Assembly (NCBI RefSeq): GCF_029433295.1 | Contig: NZ_JAQTHV010000004.1 | Location: 310,001-374,000 of the forward strand | Direction: 5' to 3' | From: Bifidobacterium sp. ESL0784 | Lineage (GTDB): Bacteria; Actinomycetota; Actinomycetes; Actinomycetales; Bifidobacteriaceae | Length of the DNA: 64,000 bases | Shown here: positions 25,895 through 34,923 of the stretch, one piece after another | How the letters are laid out: each line of letters starts with the position of its first letter | Position numbering within the stretch: position 1 is the first letter of the stretch | Translations under genes and position numbers: made by a program | The notes under the pieces: generated by a model | What the model was told of the DNA's origin: nothing | Databases searched by the model: none | What the model saw: the letters and a program-made list of their open reading frames with translations, nothing else

Positions 25895-26743
25895 ATGACG
25901 ATTCTTACTGATACCTATACCTTGAACAATGGCGTCAAAATTCCGAAAATCGGGTTCGGAACCTGGCAGATTCCCGACGGGGAAGTGGCCTATGACTCGG
26001 TGCGCATGGCATTGGATGCCGGCTACCGCCATGTCGATACTGCCTACGTCTACGGCAATGAGCGCAGCGTTGGGCGAGCCGTGCGCGAATCAGGAATCGA
26101 GCGCGACGAGATTTTTGTGACCTCGAAACTCCCGGCCGATGTCAAAGACGCCGAGGGAGTGCTGCCTCATTTCGAGGAGACCATGGACAATCTCGGGCTG
26201 GAGACACTCGACCTGTATCTGATTCACGCGCCTTGGCCGTGGAGTCATGCGGGGCATATGCGTATGGATGAGGAGAATCTTGCCGTATGGGGCGAAATGG
26301 AGAAGATCTACCGTTCCGGCCGTGTCCGGGCCGTCGGGGTTTCGAATTTCGACGACCATGATCTCAGGAACATTTTGGACCATGCACAAGTCGTGCCGGC
26401 CGTCAACCAGATTCAGTATTACGTTGGCGCCACCGAACCGAGAAACAGGACGTGCTCGCAATCCCACGGCCTGCTTATCGAGGCCTATTCGCCGCTTGCG
26501 ACGGGCGGATTGCTCGATTTGCCGCAGCTCAAGGCGATGGCCGAAAAGTACGGGGTCTCCACCGCCCAGCTGGCGATTCGCTTCTGCGTGCAGAACGGCG
26601 TGCTGCCGCTGCCCAAGGCCACGCATCGTGACCACATCGAAGCCAATGCCGATGTCGATTTCACCATCAGCGACGCGGATATGGACAAGCTCAATGCGTT
26701 CGATGATCCGAATCCCGACGGCCACAATCCCAGCCAGCGCTAG
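25895..26743 (+). CDS. Aldo/keto reductase
   Basis: 282 residues, the same subfamily as the gene at 5530 (both start YTLNNGVxIPKxGFGTW). The Asp and Tyr of the tetrad are in YRHVDTAYVYGNE, Lys in FVTSKLPAD and His in YLIHAPWPW. The cofactor end LPLPKATHRDHIEANADV is intact. It reduces carbonyl compounds with NADPH. It follows the MFS gene by 36 bases and has AAAGGCTTGAAGCA before the ATG. A terminator follows. Its two copies in 20 kb point to an early duplication rather than a recent one, since many positions differ. Confidence 0.92.
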   Translation: MTILTDTYTLNNGVKIPKIGFGTWQIPDGEVAYDSVRMALDAGYRHVDTAYVYGNERSVGRAVRESGIERDEIFVTSKLPADVKDAEGVLPHFEETMDNLGLETLDLYLIHAPWPWSHAGHMRMDEENLAVWGEMEKIYRSGRVRAVGVSNFDDHDLRNILDHAQVVPAVNQIQYYVGATEPRNRTCSQSHGLLIEAYSPLATGGLLDLPQLKAMAEKYGVSTAQLAIRFCVQNGVLPLPKATHRDHIEANADVDFTISDADMDKLNAFDDPNPDGHNPSQR

Positions 26744-26790
26744 CGCATCATGATTCAATTCATTTGAATCTGAAATCTCTTATTCAACAT

Positions 26791-26829
26791 GGTCCGGCGG
26801 AGTGCATCGACACTTTGCCGGACCTTCTT
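26791..26829 (+). terminator. Terminator after the second aldo/keto reductase
   Basis: GGTCCGGC (26791-26798) pairs with GCCGGACC (26817-26824), followed by TTCTTA. Confidence 0.7.
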
Positions 26830-26830
26830 A

Positions 26831-26857
26831 TGCGATAAATCGACCGTTTGTGCGATA
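26831..26857 (+). promoter_or_regulatory. Direct repeats upstream of the GH43 gene
   Basis: TGCGATA occurs at 26831-26837 and 26851-26857, a 20-base period, with ACCGTTTGT between them, which fits the loose LytTR half-site consensus. LytTR regulators bind pairs of direct repeats about two turns apart, and one is encoded at 33544. This is a candidate binding region only. Confidence 0.3.
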
Positions 26858-26911
26858 GCCCTTTCCGCGCCCCTTTGCCGTGCCACACTGAAATCAGCAA
26901 AGGAGCGTGGT

Positions 26912-28375
26912 ATGAGTCGACAAGCAGTCAATCCCTATTTGCCACAATGCGAATACATTCCAGATGCCGAACCTTATGTTTTTGGCGATCGGGTCTATAT
27001 TTACGGTTCGCACGATAAATTCAATGCGCCCATGTTCTGCGTGCGTGATTACGTCTGCTGGTCCGCCCCGGTTTCGGACCTCTCGGATTGGCGCTATGAC
27101 GGCGTTCTCTATCGAAAGAACCAGGATCCGAAGAACAGGCTCGGTCTGCGTCTGCTGTTTGCGCCCGACGTGGCCGTGGGCGCCGACGGCCGCTATTACC
27201 TGTATTATGCTTTCGATTTCATGGGCATCATGGGGGTTGCGGTCTCCGATAAGCCTTCCGGCCCCTTCGAATTCTACGGCCACGTGCATTATCCCAACGG
27301 GAAGATATGGGGCCGTTGCAAGGGTGATTCGTTCCCGTTCGACCCCGGCGTCCTCGTCGATGATGATGGGAAAGTTTATCTTTATTCCGGCTTCTACACC
27401 CCGGTTCCCGCCATAGTCACGGGCGGCCGGCGCAAGTTCGAAGGCGGGTACGTCCTCGAACTCGAAGAAGACATGGTCACCATCAAGACCCCGGAAAAGC
27501 TTCTCTTCCCCAAAGAGGGCGAAGGCTCCTTCCCGGGCCATGAGTTCTTCGAGGCCAGTTCGATTCGCAAATATGATGGCCGATATTATTTCATCTATTC
27601 CTCACGGCTCAATCATGAGCTGTGCTATGCCGTCAGCGACAAGCCGGACAGCGGCTTTGCCTATGGCGGAACCTTGGTCAGCAATGCCGATATCGGCATC
27701 AACGGATACCGCGACGAGGAACATGCCGCGAACTATGCCGGCAACACCCACGGCAGCATCCTGCGATTGGACGACCGGTTCTATATCTTCTATCACCGTC
27801 AGACCAATCGCAGCTCCTACGCCCGTCAGGCGTGTGCCGAGCGCTTGGAACGACGGGCTGACGGCGGCTTCAACCAGGCTGAAATGACCAGCTGCGGTCT
27901 CAACGACGGTCCGCTCACAGCACTCGGCGTGCACGAGGCCTATACGGCCTGCAATCTATGGGCCAAAGGCGGCGTGACAGGACGCTATGACGGTTCCGGT
28001 GTCAAATCCAGGCTGCGCAACCATCCGTTCATCACCGAGGAAAAGGTGAGAGGCAAGGATTCGCGCCATCAATTCATCGCCAATATGCGTGACGGGGCGA
28101 CGGCCGGTTTCAAATATTACGAATTCGACGGAACAGAATCGAGAATCGCTGCAGAAATTCGCGGGAAGGGCACAGGCAAGCTGTCCGTCTGGCTCGATGC
28201 CGCATGCAGCAACAGGATTGCGACAATCCATATTGACCACGATGCCGGGGAATTTTCGACTTTCGAAGCCGAAACGACGCCGGCAAAGGGAACATACCCG
28301 TTGTATTTCACATTCGAGGGCAGCGGAAGCATCGACTTCCTGCGTTTCTCGTTGACACAAGGTGAGGCAAAATGA
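26912..28375 (+). CDS. Glycoside hydrolase family 43 protein
   Basis: 487 residues from the ATG preceded by AAAGGAG. The N-terminal five-bladed propeller (about 1-310) has IPDAEPYVFGDRVYIYGSHD (the general-base position reads Glu or the nearby Asp), FAPDVAVGADGRYYLYYAF (second Asp) and GHEFFEASSIRKYDGRYYF (general-acid Glu). A C-terminal beta-sandwich with a CBM6-like end (residues about 355-485) follows. There is no signal peptide, so it acts in the cytosol. GH43 enzymes release arabinose, xylose or galactose. Its stop overlaps the start of the GtrA-like gene (ATGA), showing coupling. Confidence 0.88.
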   Translation: MSRQAVNPYLPQCEYIPDAEPYVFGDRVYIYGSHDKFNAPMFCVRDYVCWSAPVSDLSDWRYDGVLYRKNQDPKNRLGLRLLFAPDVAVGADGRYYLYYAFDFMGIMGVAVSDKPSGPFEFYGHVHYPNGKIWGRCKGDSFPFDPGVLVDDDGKVYLYSGFYTPVPAIVTGGRRKFEGGYVLELEEDMVTIKTPEKLLFPKEGEGSFPGHEFFEASSIRKYDGRYYFIYSSRLNHELCYAVSDKPDSGFAYGGTLVSNADIGINGYRDEEHAANYAGNTHGSILRLDDRFYIFYHRQTNRSSYARQACAERLERRADGGFNQAEMTSCGLNDGPLTALGVHEAYTACNLWAKGGVTGRYDGSGVKSRLRNHPFITEEKVRGKDSRHQFIANMRDGATAGFKYYEFDGTESRIAAEIRGKGTGKLSVWLDAACSNRIATIHIDHDAGEFSTFEAETTPAKGTYPLYFTFEGSGSIDFLRFSLTQGEAK

Positions 28376-28971
28376 AGAAGAACGCCATCGTCACCAGCAT
28401 CACTGGCCTGTGGTCCCGCTTCAGCGCCCGTCATCACGGGTTGGCGGAATTCATCATGTTTTTCATAGTCTGCAACGCCGTGACTGTGCTTCAGCTGATC
28501 CTCATGCCGGTACTCAAATGGATATTCGGCATGACATCGCTGGTCAACACGTCATTCCAGGTACTGCGCCTGGGGCATAACCTCAACGGCAGCATCTACT
28601 ACCTGTTCGATTACGCCGCCGGTGCGGTGCAGCATGGCGGGGGAGGCGGCCTGGCGTATTTCCTGGCCGTGGAGCTCACCATGGCCATTGCCCAGATCAT
28701 CAATTTCTTCATGCAGCGCAACATCACCTTCAAGGCCGTCGGCAGCATCTGGACGGCCGCGTTCTGGTATGCGTTCGCCTACGTGGTGGTCACGTTCGTC
28801 GCCGCCGCGCTGCAGGGATGGTACAAAGCCCCGCTCTACCGGCTCTTCGTCGGGTGGATGGGATCCGGTTTCGGCGTCACGCTCGCCGATCTGGTGACCA
28901 TGCTCATCAACTGTGCGCTCTCGTTCTGGGTGTTTTATCCCATCATGAAGCTGATCTTCAAGCAGAAATAA
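28372..28971 (+). CDS. GtrA-like membrane protein
   Basis: 199 residues with four to five membrane helices. LAEFIMFFIVCNAVTVLQLI at the start and the inner AVELTMAIAQIINFFMQRN match the GtrA family (FxxVGxxxxxxxxxxNFxxxRxxxF). Founding members move or hold undecaprenyl-linked glucose for O-antigen glucosylation. It overlaps the GH43 gene by four bases and precedes the GH3 gene in one operon. Glycan-lipid handling at the membrane is suggested by family and context, not proved. Confidence 0.82.
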   Translation: MKKNAIVTSITGLWSRFSARHHGLAEFIMFFIVCNAVTVLQLILMPVLKWIFGMTSLVNTSFQVLRLGHNLNGSIYYLFDYAAGAVQHGGGGGLAYFLAVELTMAIAQIINFFMQRNITFKAVGSIWTAAFWYAFAYVVVTFVAAALQGWYKAPLYRLFVGWMGSGFGVTLADLVTMLINCALSFWVFYPIMKLIFKQK

Positions 28972-29062
28972 TCGTTGAAGGAGTGAAAGGCAAACGGCCG
29001 GCAGGTCGTTGAAAGAAATTTGTTGTTCCATTCGACCAACGTTTCAAAGGAGAAGAAAAATA

Positions 29063-31930
29063 ATGAATACAGCAAAACAGTTCCGGCTATATTGCATTAT
29101 AGCTGTGGTAGTGCTGGGCCTAGTCGCCCTCGCTTGCGTAGCCACGGTCGTGATACGAAGATTCCGTCCCCGGCATGAGGGCGAGGTGATGGTCAAGAGC
29201 CATGCAAGCATCTGGGTGCGTGTGCTGCAGGTCATCGCCGCGGTTCTTGCCGTGGTGCTTGCCGTGGTGCTCAATGTGGAGACCGGGCAATATAAGGCGT
29301 CCATCAACAACGTGTTCCAGAATATCCAAAAGAGCAACGCCAGCGTCACGACCAACGCCAAGGACTGGACCGGACTGGTCCACGATATCGGTGAGCAGGG
29401 CATGGTCCTGATGCGTAACGAAAACGGTACCTTGCCGTTGAAGGCCAAAAAGGTGAATCTGCTGGGTTATTACGCATACAACCCCATGTATTCCCCTCTC
29501 GGTTCAAGCCATGTGCAGAGTTCCGATGCCGTGTCCATAGAGGATTCGCTGGAATCGTCGGGCATACAGGTCAACCAGGCTTTGAAGAAGGCTTCGGTGT
29601 ATCCGGCTCCCAAGCCGCCGAAGAAGGTCATCGGATTCGTCCCGGCCACCTATTCGAATGCGGAAGTGCCGATTGACAAATACCAGGGCGAGGCTTCGTT
29701 CGATAAGCTGCAGCAGTATTCCGACACTTCGGTGGTGGTGCTTGGACGTTCCGGCGGTGAAGGCAACGACCTCATCACATACAAGAGTCCTGACGGACAC
29801 AATTATCTGCAGCTCAGCGAAAACGAAAAGAACTTGCTGAAAGAGGCGAGGGCGCATTCGAAGAAGCTCATCGTCGTGCTCAATATGTCGAATGCGATGG
29901 AAACGGGCTTCCTCAACGAATTCCACGTTGATGCCTGCGTTTGGGCCGGTATCCCCGGCCCCAAGGGCTTTGGAGCATTGGGCAAGATCATCTCCGGCAA
30001 GGTCAACCCCTCCGGAAGCCTGCCGGACACATGGGTGTATGACAATACCAGCGCCCCGTCCTATGAGAACTACGGCATCCAGGCGGCTTCGAACGCGCCG
30101 AAGAGCCACTATGTCGATTATGTCGAAGGCATCTACGTCGGTTACAAATGGTATGAGACCGCATATGCCGAAAAGGCCGTCATCACCAGCAACAAGACCG
30201 GCAAGACCTTCGATTACGGTCAGCACTACGACGATATCGTCGCGTTCCCGTTCGGCTACGGCCTGAGCTATACCACCTTCTCGCAAAAGATCGTCGACGG
30301 GCTTTCCAACGGGGTTTCCCTCGATCCCAGAGGCAAGCTCAACGTCAAGGTCAAGGTCACCAATACCGGCAAACGCGCCGGAAGAAATGCGGTCCAGCTT
30401 TATATGAGTGCTCCGTATACCGACTATGACAAAACCGCGGGTATCGAGAAGTCCGCAGTTTCGCTGGTGGGCGTGGCCAAGTCCAAGATTCTCGCTGCCG
30501 GGGAATCGCAGACGGTGACAGTGCCGGTCTCCATGCAGCAGATCGCCTCCTGGGATTCGTCCCACGACAACGGTGACGGCACCCACGGCTCCTACATGTT
30601 CGATAAGGGGCAGTATGTTTTCTCCGTGCGTTCGGATGCCCATCATCCGCTCGATCAGGTCGAAGCGCAAATGCCCGAAACCTATTTCTTCTCGGGCAAG
30701 AACAAGCGCGACCTGGATCAGAAGGTAGCGGTCAACAGGTTCGCGGATGTGGCGCGTGGGAAGTATCTGAGCAGGAACAATGGCTTTGCGAACTATACGG
30801 AAGCCATGAAATCGGTGAAATCCACCGTCAAGACCACCGCTCAGGAAGACAATGCCAACGACTATCCCAAGTCCTTGGACGCCAAAGCCCATAAGATGGT
30901 GAAGGGCAAGGATTACGCCAAGAAGGGCAAGCTTCGCCTTGAAGACGTGGCAGGCCTGAAATACGACGATCCGAAGTGGAATGAGCTGCTTTCACAGCTG
31001 ACCGTACCGGAAATGCAGTCCCTGGTGGAGGATTCGCTCTATAGGACGCCGGAGCTGCCTTCGATCGGCAAGAACTATCTGACCATGGACGCCGAAGGCC
31101 CTCTCGGGCTTTCCAGCATGTTCAGCCCGGATGTCACCGGAATCTCGTATCCATGCGTTCCTCTGATGGCCGCCACTTTCAACCCTGACCTTGCGGCGCA
31201 GTTCGGTTCCCAGATGGCCGATCAAGGGCACAAGTGCGGTGTCACCGGCTGGTTTGCTCCCGCGATGGACAACCATCGTTCGCCGTTCTCCGGCAGGAAC
31301 GGGGAATACTATTCGGAAGACCCGATGCTGTCGGCCACCATGGCCGGCAATGTGGTGCGTGCGGCATCCAAGAAGAAGATGGCTGTGTATATCAAGCATC
31401 TCGCCTTGAACGACCAGGAAAGCTGCCGTTCGCAGAACCTGCATACGTACGCCAACGAGCAGTCCATCCGCGAGATCTATCTCAAGCCGTTCGAGACCTC
31501 GGTCAAGGTTGGTCATCCTCTTGGGGTCATGACTTCGATGAACTTCCTCGGAGATGTGTATGTCGGCTCCGATTCGGCATTGCAGCAGGACGTCCTTCGC
31601 GGCGAATGGGGCTTCCGTGGGCACTCGATCACCGATATGGATGAGGCGAAACTCGCCCGCGGAGCCGATGCGGCAATGCGCGCGGGAACTGATTCCTGGC
31701 TGACGTTCAACAAGTTCAATGTCTCCGGCGACAGTGATTCCGATATCTACTATCTCCAGCGGGCTTCGCACAACATCCTCTACACTCTGGCGAATGCCGA
31801 GCGTCTGCCGGTCACCGTGCTCAATTGGCACCTCTATGTGGTCATCGCCAGCGTCGAACTCGCGATCATCGCATTGGCTCTGCTTTGCGCCGTGATCGTT
31901 CCGATGCGTCGCCGCGCCGAGAAGGGGTGA
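29063..31930 (+). CDS. GH3 enzyme with reversed domain order and two-ended membrane anchoring
   Basis: 955 residues from the ATG after AAAGGAGAAG. Two membrane helices lie at the N-terminus (about 8-30 and 47-70) and one at the C-terminus (about 920-945, then RRRAEKG). Domain order is reversed: the GH3 C-type domain first (GEQGMVLMRNENGTLPL, near residue 110), then an Fn3-like domain (NVKVKVTNTGKRAGRNAVQL, about 430), and last the GH3 N-type barrel (GRNGEYYSEDP, KHLALNDQESCR). The nucleophile Asp is D858 in GHSITDMDEA. Reversed order is known for some rumen beta-glucosidases. The enzyme sits on the membrane. The sugar released is unknown; GH43 and GtrA neighbours suggest a shared glycan. Confidence 0.88.
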   Translation: MNTAKQFRLYCIIAVVVLGLVALACVATVVIRRFRPRHEGEVMVKSHASIWVRVLQVIAAVLAVVLAVVLNVETGQYKASINNVFQNIQKSNASVTTNAKDWTGLVHDIGEQGMVLMRNENGTLPLKAKKVNLLGYYAYNPMYSPLGSSHVQSSDAVSIEDSLESSGIQVNQALKKASVYPAPKPPKKVIGFVPATYSNAEVPIDKYQGEASFDKLQQYSDTSVVVLGRSGGEGNDLITYKSPDGHNYLQLSENEKNLLKEARAHSKKLIVVLNMSNAMETGFLNEFHVDACVWAGIPGPKGFGALGKIISGKVNPSGSLPDTWVYDNTSAPSYENYGIQAASNAPKSHYVDYVEGIYVGYKWYETAYAEKAVITSNKTGKTFDYGQHYDDIVAFPFGYGLSYTTFSQKIVDGLSNGVSLDPRGKLNVKVKVTNTGKRAGRNAVQLYMSAPYTDYDKTAGIEKSAVSLVGVAKSKILAAGESQTVTVPVSMQQIASWDSSHDNGDGTHGSYMFDKGQYVFSVRSDAHHPLDQVEAQMPETYFFSGKNKRDLDQKVAVNRFADVARGKYLSRNNGFANYTEAMKSVKSTVKTTAQEDNANDYPKSLDAKAHKMVKGKDYAKKGKLRLEDVAGLKYDDPKWNELLSQLTVPEMQSLVEDSLYRTPELPSIGKNYLTMDAEGPLGLSSMFSPDVTGISYPCVPLMAATFNPDLAAQFGSQMADQGHKCGVTGWFAPAMDNHRSPFSGRNGEYYSEDPMLSATMAGNVVRAASKKKMAVYIKHLALNDQESCRSQNLHTYANEQSIREIYLKPFETSVKVGHPLGVMTSMNFLGDVYVGSDSALQQDVLRGEWGFRGHSITDMDEAKLARGADAAMRAGTDSWLTFNKFNVSGDSDSDIYYLQRASHNILYTLANAERLPVTVLNWHLYVVIASVELAIIALALLCAVIVPMRRRAEKG

Positions 31931-31956
31931 ACGAGGCAATCCAATAAATAGCATAC

Positions 31957-32021
31957 AAGGCGATACGGTTGATACCGTAACCGGATTCAGGTCCGGCGTT
32001 CGGCATCGGCTGCGTCGCCTT
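31957..32021. terminator. Complex hairpin after the GH3 gene
   Basis: AAGGCGA (31957-31963) pairs with TCGCCTT (32015-32021), enclosing ACGG-TTGAT-CCGT and CCGGA-TTCAGG-TCCGG hairpins, then TTGTCGTTTCC. It likely terminates the GH43-GtrA-GH3 transcript. Confidence 0.5.
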
Positions 32022-32139
32022 TGTCGTTTCCTTTTCCATTTGTCAGTGAATGTATCTTCGCTCGATGGTTTGCCTCGACGGCCTGCTTCGTTGCGCAAAT
32101 TCTTGCGCCATTGGGCCGATATCCGTCTGAAGGTTCGCT

Positions 32140-33495
32140 TTAATGCTGCTTTTGGGAGGCGGGGATCGGAATGGTGATATGCACTTTGAACCAATCGTTT
32201 TCCGTCTTTACTGAAAGTTCCCCTCCATACTGCCGGGTGAGGCTCTGTATCGATTTGAGGCCGAAACCGTGATAGCGGTCGTCGCCTTTCGTGCTTAGCG
32301 GCAGCCCGTTACGGGTCTGTAGCCTTGTTGCATCCGCCGAAGCGATTTTGTTTTCCAAAGCGATGAAGGCGAAGCCTCTGACCTGGCGGACAACCACGCG
32401 AATCAGCCGTTGCCCCGGGTTGGCAAGCGTCTCGCAGTATTCGATGGCGTTGTCGAGCGCGTTGCCGAACATCGCGGCGATGTCCATTTCCGAGATGCCG
32501 ACCTTATCCAGCACCTCGCCTTGGGCTACGCAGGTCAGCTCGATGTGGTGATGGGCACAGTACAGGCTTTTGGAGGTCAGCACGGTATCGAGGGTCGGAT
32601 TGCCGGTTTTGTTGGTGGCCCCGTAATCCGCCAGATCCTGTTCGATATCGTCGAGATAATGCTCGCGTTTGGTCTCGCTGGGTTCGGCTCTCAGCGCCGA
32701 GATCTGTTGTTTGAGATCGTGGTATTTCCGATTGATGATTTCGATGCTGTCTTTGGAGTTCTGATATTGCCGGTACTGCGTCGAGAGGACGTCGCGGATG
32801 CCGTTGAGTTCCCGTTGCGTATGTGCCTCGCAAAGCTGCCAGTGATAGGCATACAGGAAGGCGAAACCTCCGATTTCGACCAGCGTGCGGATGTTGAAGG
32901 ATTGCGGGCCGACTTCTGCGCTGAACGGCGTCTGCAATGATACATAGCTCAGGTTGCTCAGGGCGAAGGTCAGCGCCGCTATCGTGATGACGATCCAAAG
33001 CTGTCGTCCGTCGATGTCGAGATGGGCTTCGCCGTGGCGGGGTTCAAGCAAAAAAGCGCCGACGAAGACGACGGCATAGATGACGAACAGGAAAACCAGC
33101 GAAATCGGGAGGAGGCGGAATATCGAATACCTATGCGCAAAGAACGTGTACAACTGCCATTCCAAAGATGCCGCGAGCTCGGCGAGAGTGAAGGAACGTG
33201 CCAGCCAGTAGGTCGTTTCAGCCACCGGTGTCTGGCAGGTGAGCTTCAGCGTGACGAACATGACCAGCAACGCCAGCGCCATGCAGGGCAGCCACCACCA
33301 GATGTTGACGATGCCGATGAACATCTGCAACGGGCAGAGCAGGGCCAGACCTGCGGCAAGAACGACGATTCTCTTCCCTCTTGGCCAGCCTCTCAGGATG
33401 ATTCGCGCGTAAAGCACGCAGGAAAGCCATTCGGCCAAGGCGGTATAAAGCTTGGGAATGTCGATGGTCGCGTCGGCGAGAATGGTGACGGTCAT
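32140..33495 (-). CDS. AgrC-like sensor histidine kinase (GHKL)
   Basis: 451 residues. The N-terminal 230 residues hold six membrane helices and little outside loop, as in AgrC-type peptide or envelope sensors. A coiled linker leads to the phospho-acceptor His in NRKYHDLKQQISAL. The ATP domain has the N box FGNALDNAIEYCE and the G box HGFGLKSIQSLTRQYGG. The gene lies 48 bases after its response regulator on the same strand and converges with the GH43-GtrA-GH3 operon. No agrD-like precursor peptide gene was seen between them. The signal is unknown; changes in envelope glycans are possible. Confidence 0.9.
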   Translation of the reverse strand: MTVTILADATIDIPKLYTALAEWLSCVLYARIILRGWPRGKRIVVLAAGLALLCPLQMFIGIVNIWWWLPCMALALLVMFVTLKLTCQTPVAETTYWLARSFTLAELAASLEWQLYTFFAHRYSIFRLLPISLVFLFVIYAVVFVGAFLLEPRHGEAHLDIDGRQLWIVITIAALTFALSNLSYVSLQTPFSAEVGPQSFNIRTLVEIGGFAFLYAYHWQLCEAHTQRELNGIRDVLSTQYRQYQNSKDSIEIINRKYHDLKQQISALRAEPSETKREHYLDDIEQDLADYGATNKTGNPTLDTVLTSKSLYCAHHHIELTCVAQGEVLDKVGISEMDIAAMFGNALDNAIEYCETLANPGQRLIRVVVRQVRGFAFIALENKIASADATRLQTRNGLPLSTKGDDRYHGFGLKSIQSLTRQYGGELSVKTENDWFKVHITIPIPASQKQH

Positions 33496-33543
33496 ATCGT
33501 TCTTTCGTCCGAGGGCAGGAAATGAAGGAACAGCTGTCGGGTT

Positions 33544-34290
33544 CTAGCAGCTTTTTGCAATGGAATCTCCCAGAGCTTGGATGAGCGGTCCATGCCGCGC
33601 CCGGCTCACCTGCAGCCTGACCGGCTGATTCCTCTCATCCGCCGGATGAGCGGTTCTGACCAATACCACTTCATCGTGTTCGACGCGTTCGACGAATTTC
33701 AGATTGACCAGACAACCCTTGTTGCACTGAAAGAAATCCTGCTCCCTGAGCTGCGAATACAACGATTTCAGGCTTTGCGCGCTGGATTGGTACACCCCAT
33801 TGATCGTATGGAAGGTCAGCAGATGGCCCCTGCTCTCGATCCACACGATGTCGTCTGTCAATACCCTTGCGCTGCCGGTCCTTGCGGTGATGACGATGGC
33901 CTTGCCCTCGTCGCGGGACGGGATGTTCGACAGGATGCGTTCGAAGTGGCTGCTGAAGGAGGGGTAGGTGATGGGCTTGAGCAGGTAATCGAAGGCGTTG
34001 ACCTCATAACCGGTAATGGCATACTGGGCAAGGTTGGTGGTGAAGACGATGATGACCGAGGGGTCGGATTCTCGAATCCTGCGCGCCGTGCTGATGCCGT
34101 CCAGCAGCGGCATCTCGATATCCAGAAAAATGATGTCGAATTCAGGACGGTATTCCTCCGCCAGATTCACACCGTCGCTGAAGGCATGAATGTTGTATTG
34201 CAGGCCATGATCTGCGGCATAGCGTGCAATGCAATCACGAAGCTTCTGCACATCATTGGCATTATCTTCGGCAATGGCTAAACGTAACAT
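33544..34290 (-). CDS. LytTR response regulator
   Basis: 248 residues. The receiver domain (1-120) has acidic LAIAEDN, the phospho-acceptor Asp in IIFLDIEMPLLDG, VFTTN and YLLKPI. The C-terminal LytTR DNA-binding domain (about 130-235) has DIVWIESRGHLLTFHT, FFQCNKGCLVNLKFV and ends in a basic region. It pairs with the GHKL kinase downstream. LytTR proteins bind tandem direct repeats; candidates lie before the GH43 gene. The upstream gap contains CAATTGG-N20-CCAATTG. Confidence 0.92.
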   Translation of the reverse strand: MLRLAIAEDNANDVQKLRDCIARYAADHGLQYNIHAFSDGVNLAEEYRPEFDIIFLDIEMPLLDGISTARRIRESDPSVIIVFTTNLAQYAITGYEVNAFDYLLKPITYPSFSSHFERILSNIPSRDEGKAIVITARTGSARVLTDDIVWIESRGHLLTFHTINGVYQSSAQSLKSLYSQLREQDFFQCNKGCLVNLKFVERVEHDEVVLVRTAHPADERNQPVRLQVSRARHGPLIQALGDSIAKSC

Positions 34291-34297
34291 GATATCT

Positions 34298-34331
34298 CAA
34301 TTGGTATATTCATTGAACTATTAGCCAATTG
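34298..34331 (-). promoter_or_regulatory. Inverted repeat upstream of the response regulator
   Basis: CAATTGG (34298-34304) and CCAATTG (34325-34331) are perfect inverted copies with 20 bases between, just before the regulator start codon. They could be an autoregulation site. Confidence 0.35.
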
Positions 34332-34406
34332 TAGTCTATTTCCGCAATGATGTCGAAATGCCGAGGAAGATGAGTCAGAATTGATTGGAACGCGAATTAT
34401 GTCTGG

Positions 34407-34751
34407 TCACGGTTGAATTTCCTTGAGCAAGGCATTGATTTCCTCATTGCGTCGCGTTGTTTTCATACCCTCTGCATGGAAGAGGTCGAGTATCTGACGG
34501 GCGATGTCGAGTGTTTCCTTGTCGCGAGTGCCGGCATCGGTGAACGTCGAGATGTTGATGAAGTTCTCCAAGGATTTCGGGTCGTTTTCCGCCAATGCCC
34601 GTTTGACGATTCCCTGCAGCATGATTTTGAGGTTTCTTGTACTTTTGCGATTCTCATTACGGCGTTCGAAATAGGGCAGGAACAGTGCGACCAAGACTGC
34701 TGCAGTCTCGGCGACGGCGGTGGCCCATTCTGCTAACGATCCGATTTCCAT
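34407..34751 (-). CDS. Small membrane protein, hypothetical
   Basis: 114 residues. An N-terminal membrane helix (about 6-27, AEWATAVAETAAVLVALFLPYF) is followed by a basic turn (ERRNENRKSTRN) and a helical, charged cytosolic part. Similar one-helix proteins are found near prophages and in accessory regions. The start follows TTGGTGATATTTT, a moderate ribosome site. It is on the same strand as the two-component genes, 116 bases ahead. No function can be named. Confidence 0.6.
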   Translation of the reverse strand: MEIGSLAEWATAVAETAAVLVALFLPYFERRNENRKSTRNLKIMLQGIVKRALAENDPKSLENFINISTFTDAGTRDKETLDIARQILDLFHAEGMKTTRRNEEINALLKEIQP

Positions 34752-34923
34752 AAAATATCACCAACTTTTCTTTTGTATAAGCAACAACTCATGAAGTGTA
34801 CACCTACCGAAACTCAAGGTGTTTTTATTTGCTTTCATCAAAAATCGTTTCCGCTTGGAATAAAAGACCGGTAGGGCATGATTTAATGGTCGAAGCGAAT
34901 GGTCGCTTTCGAAAGGAGACAAT

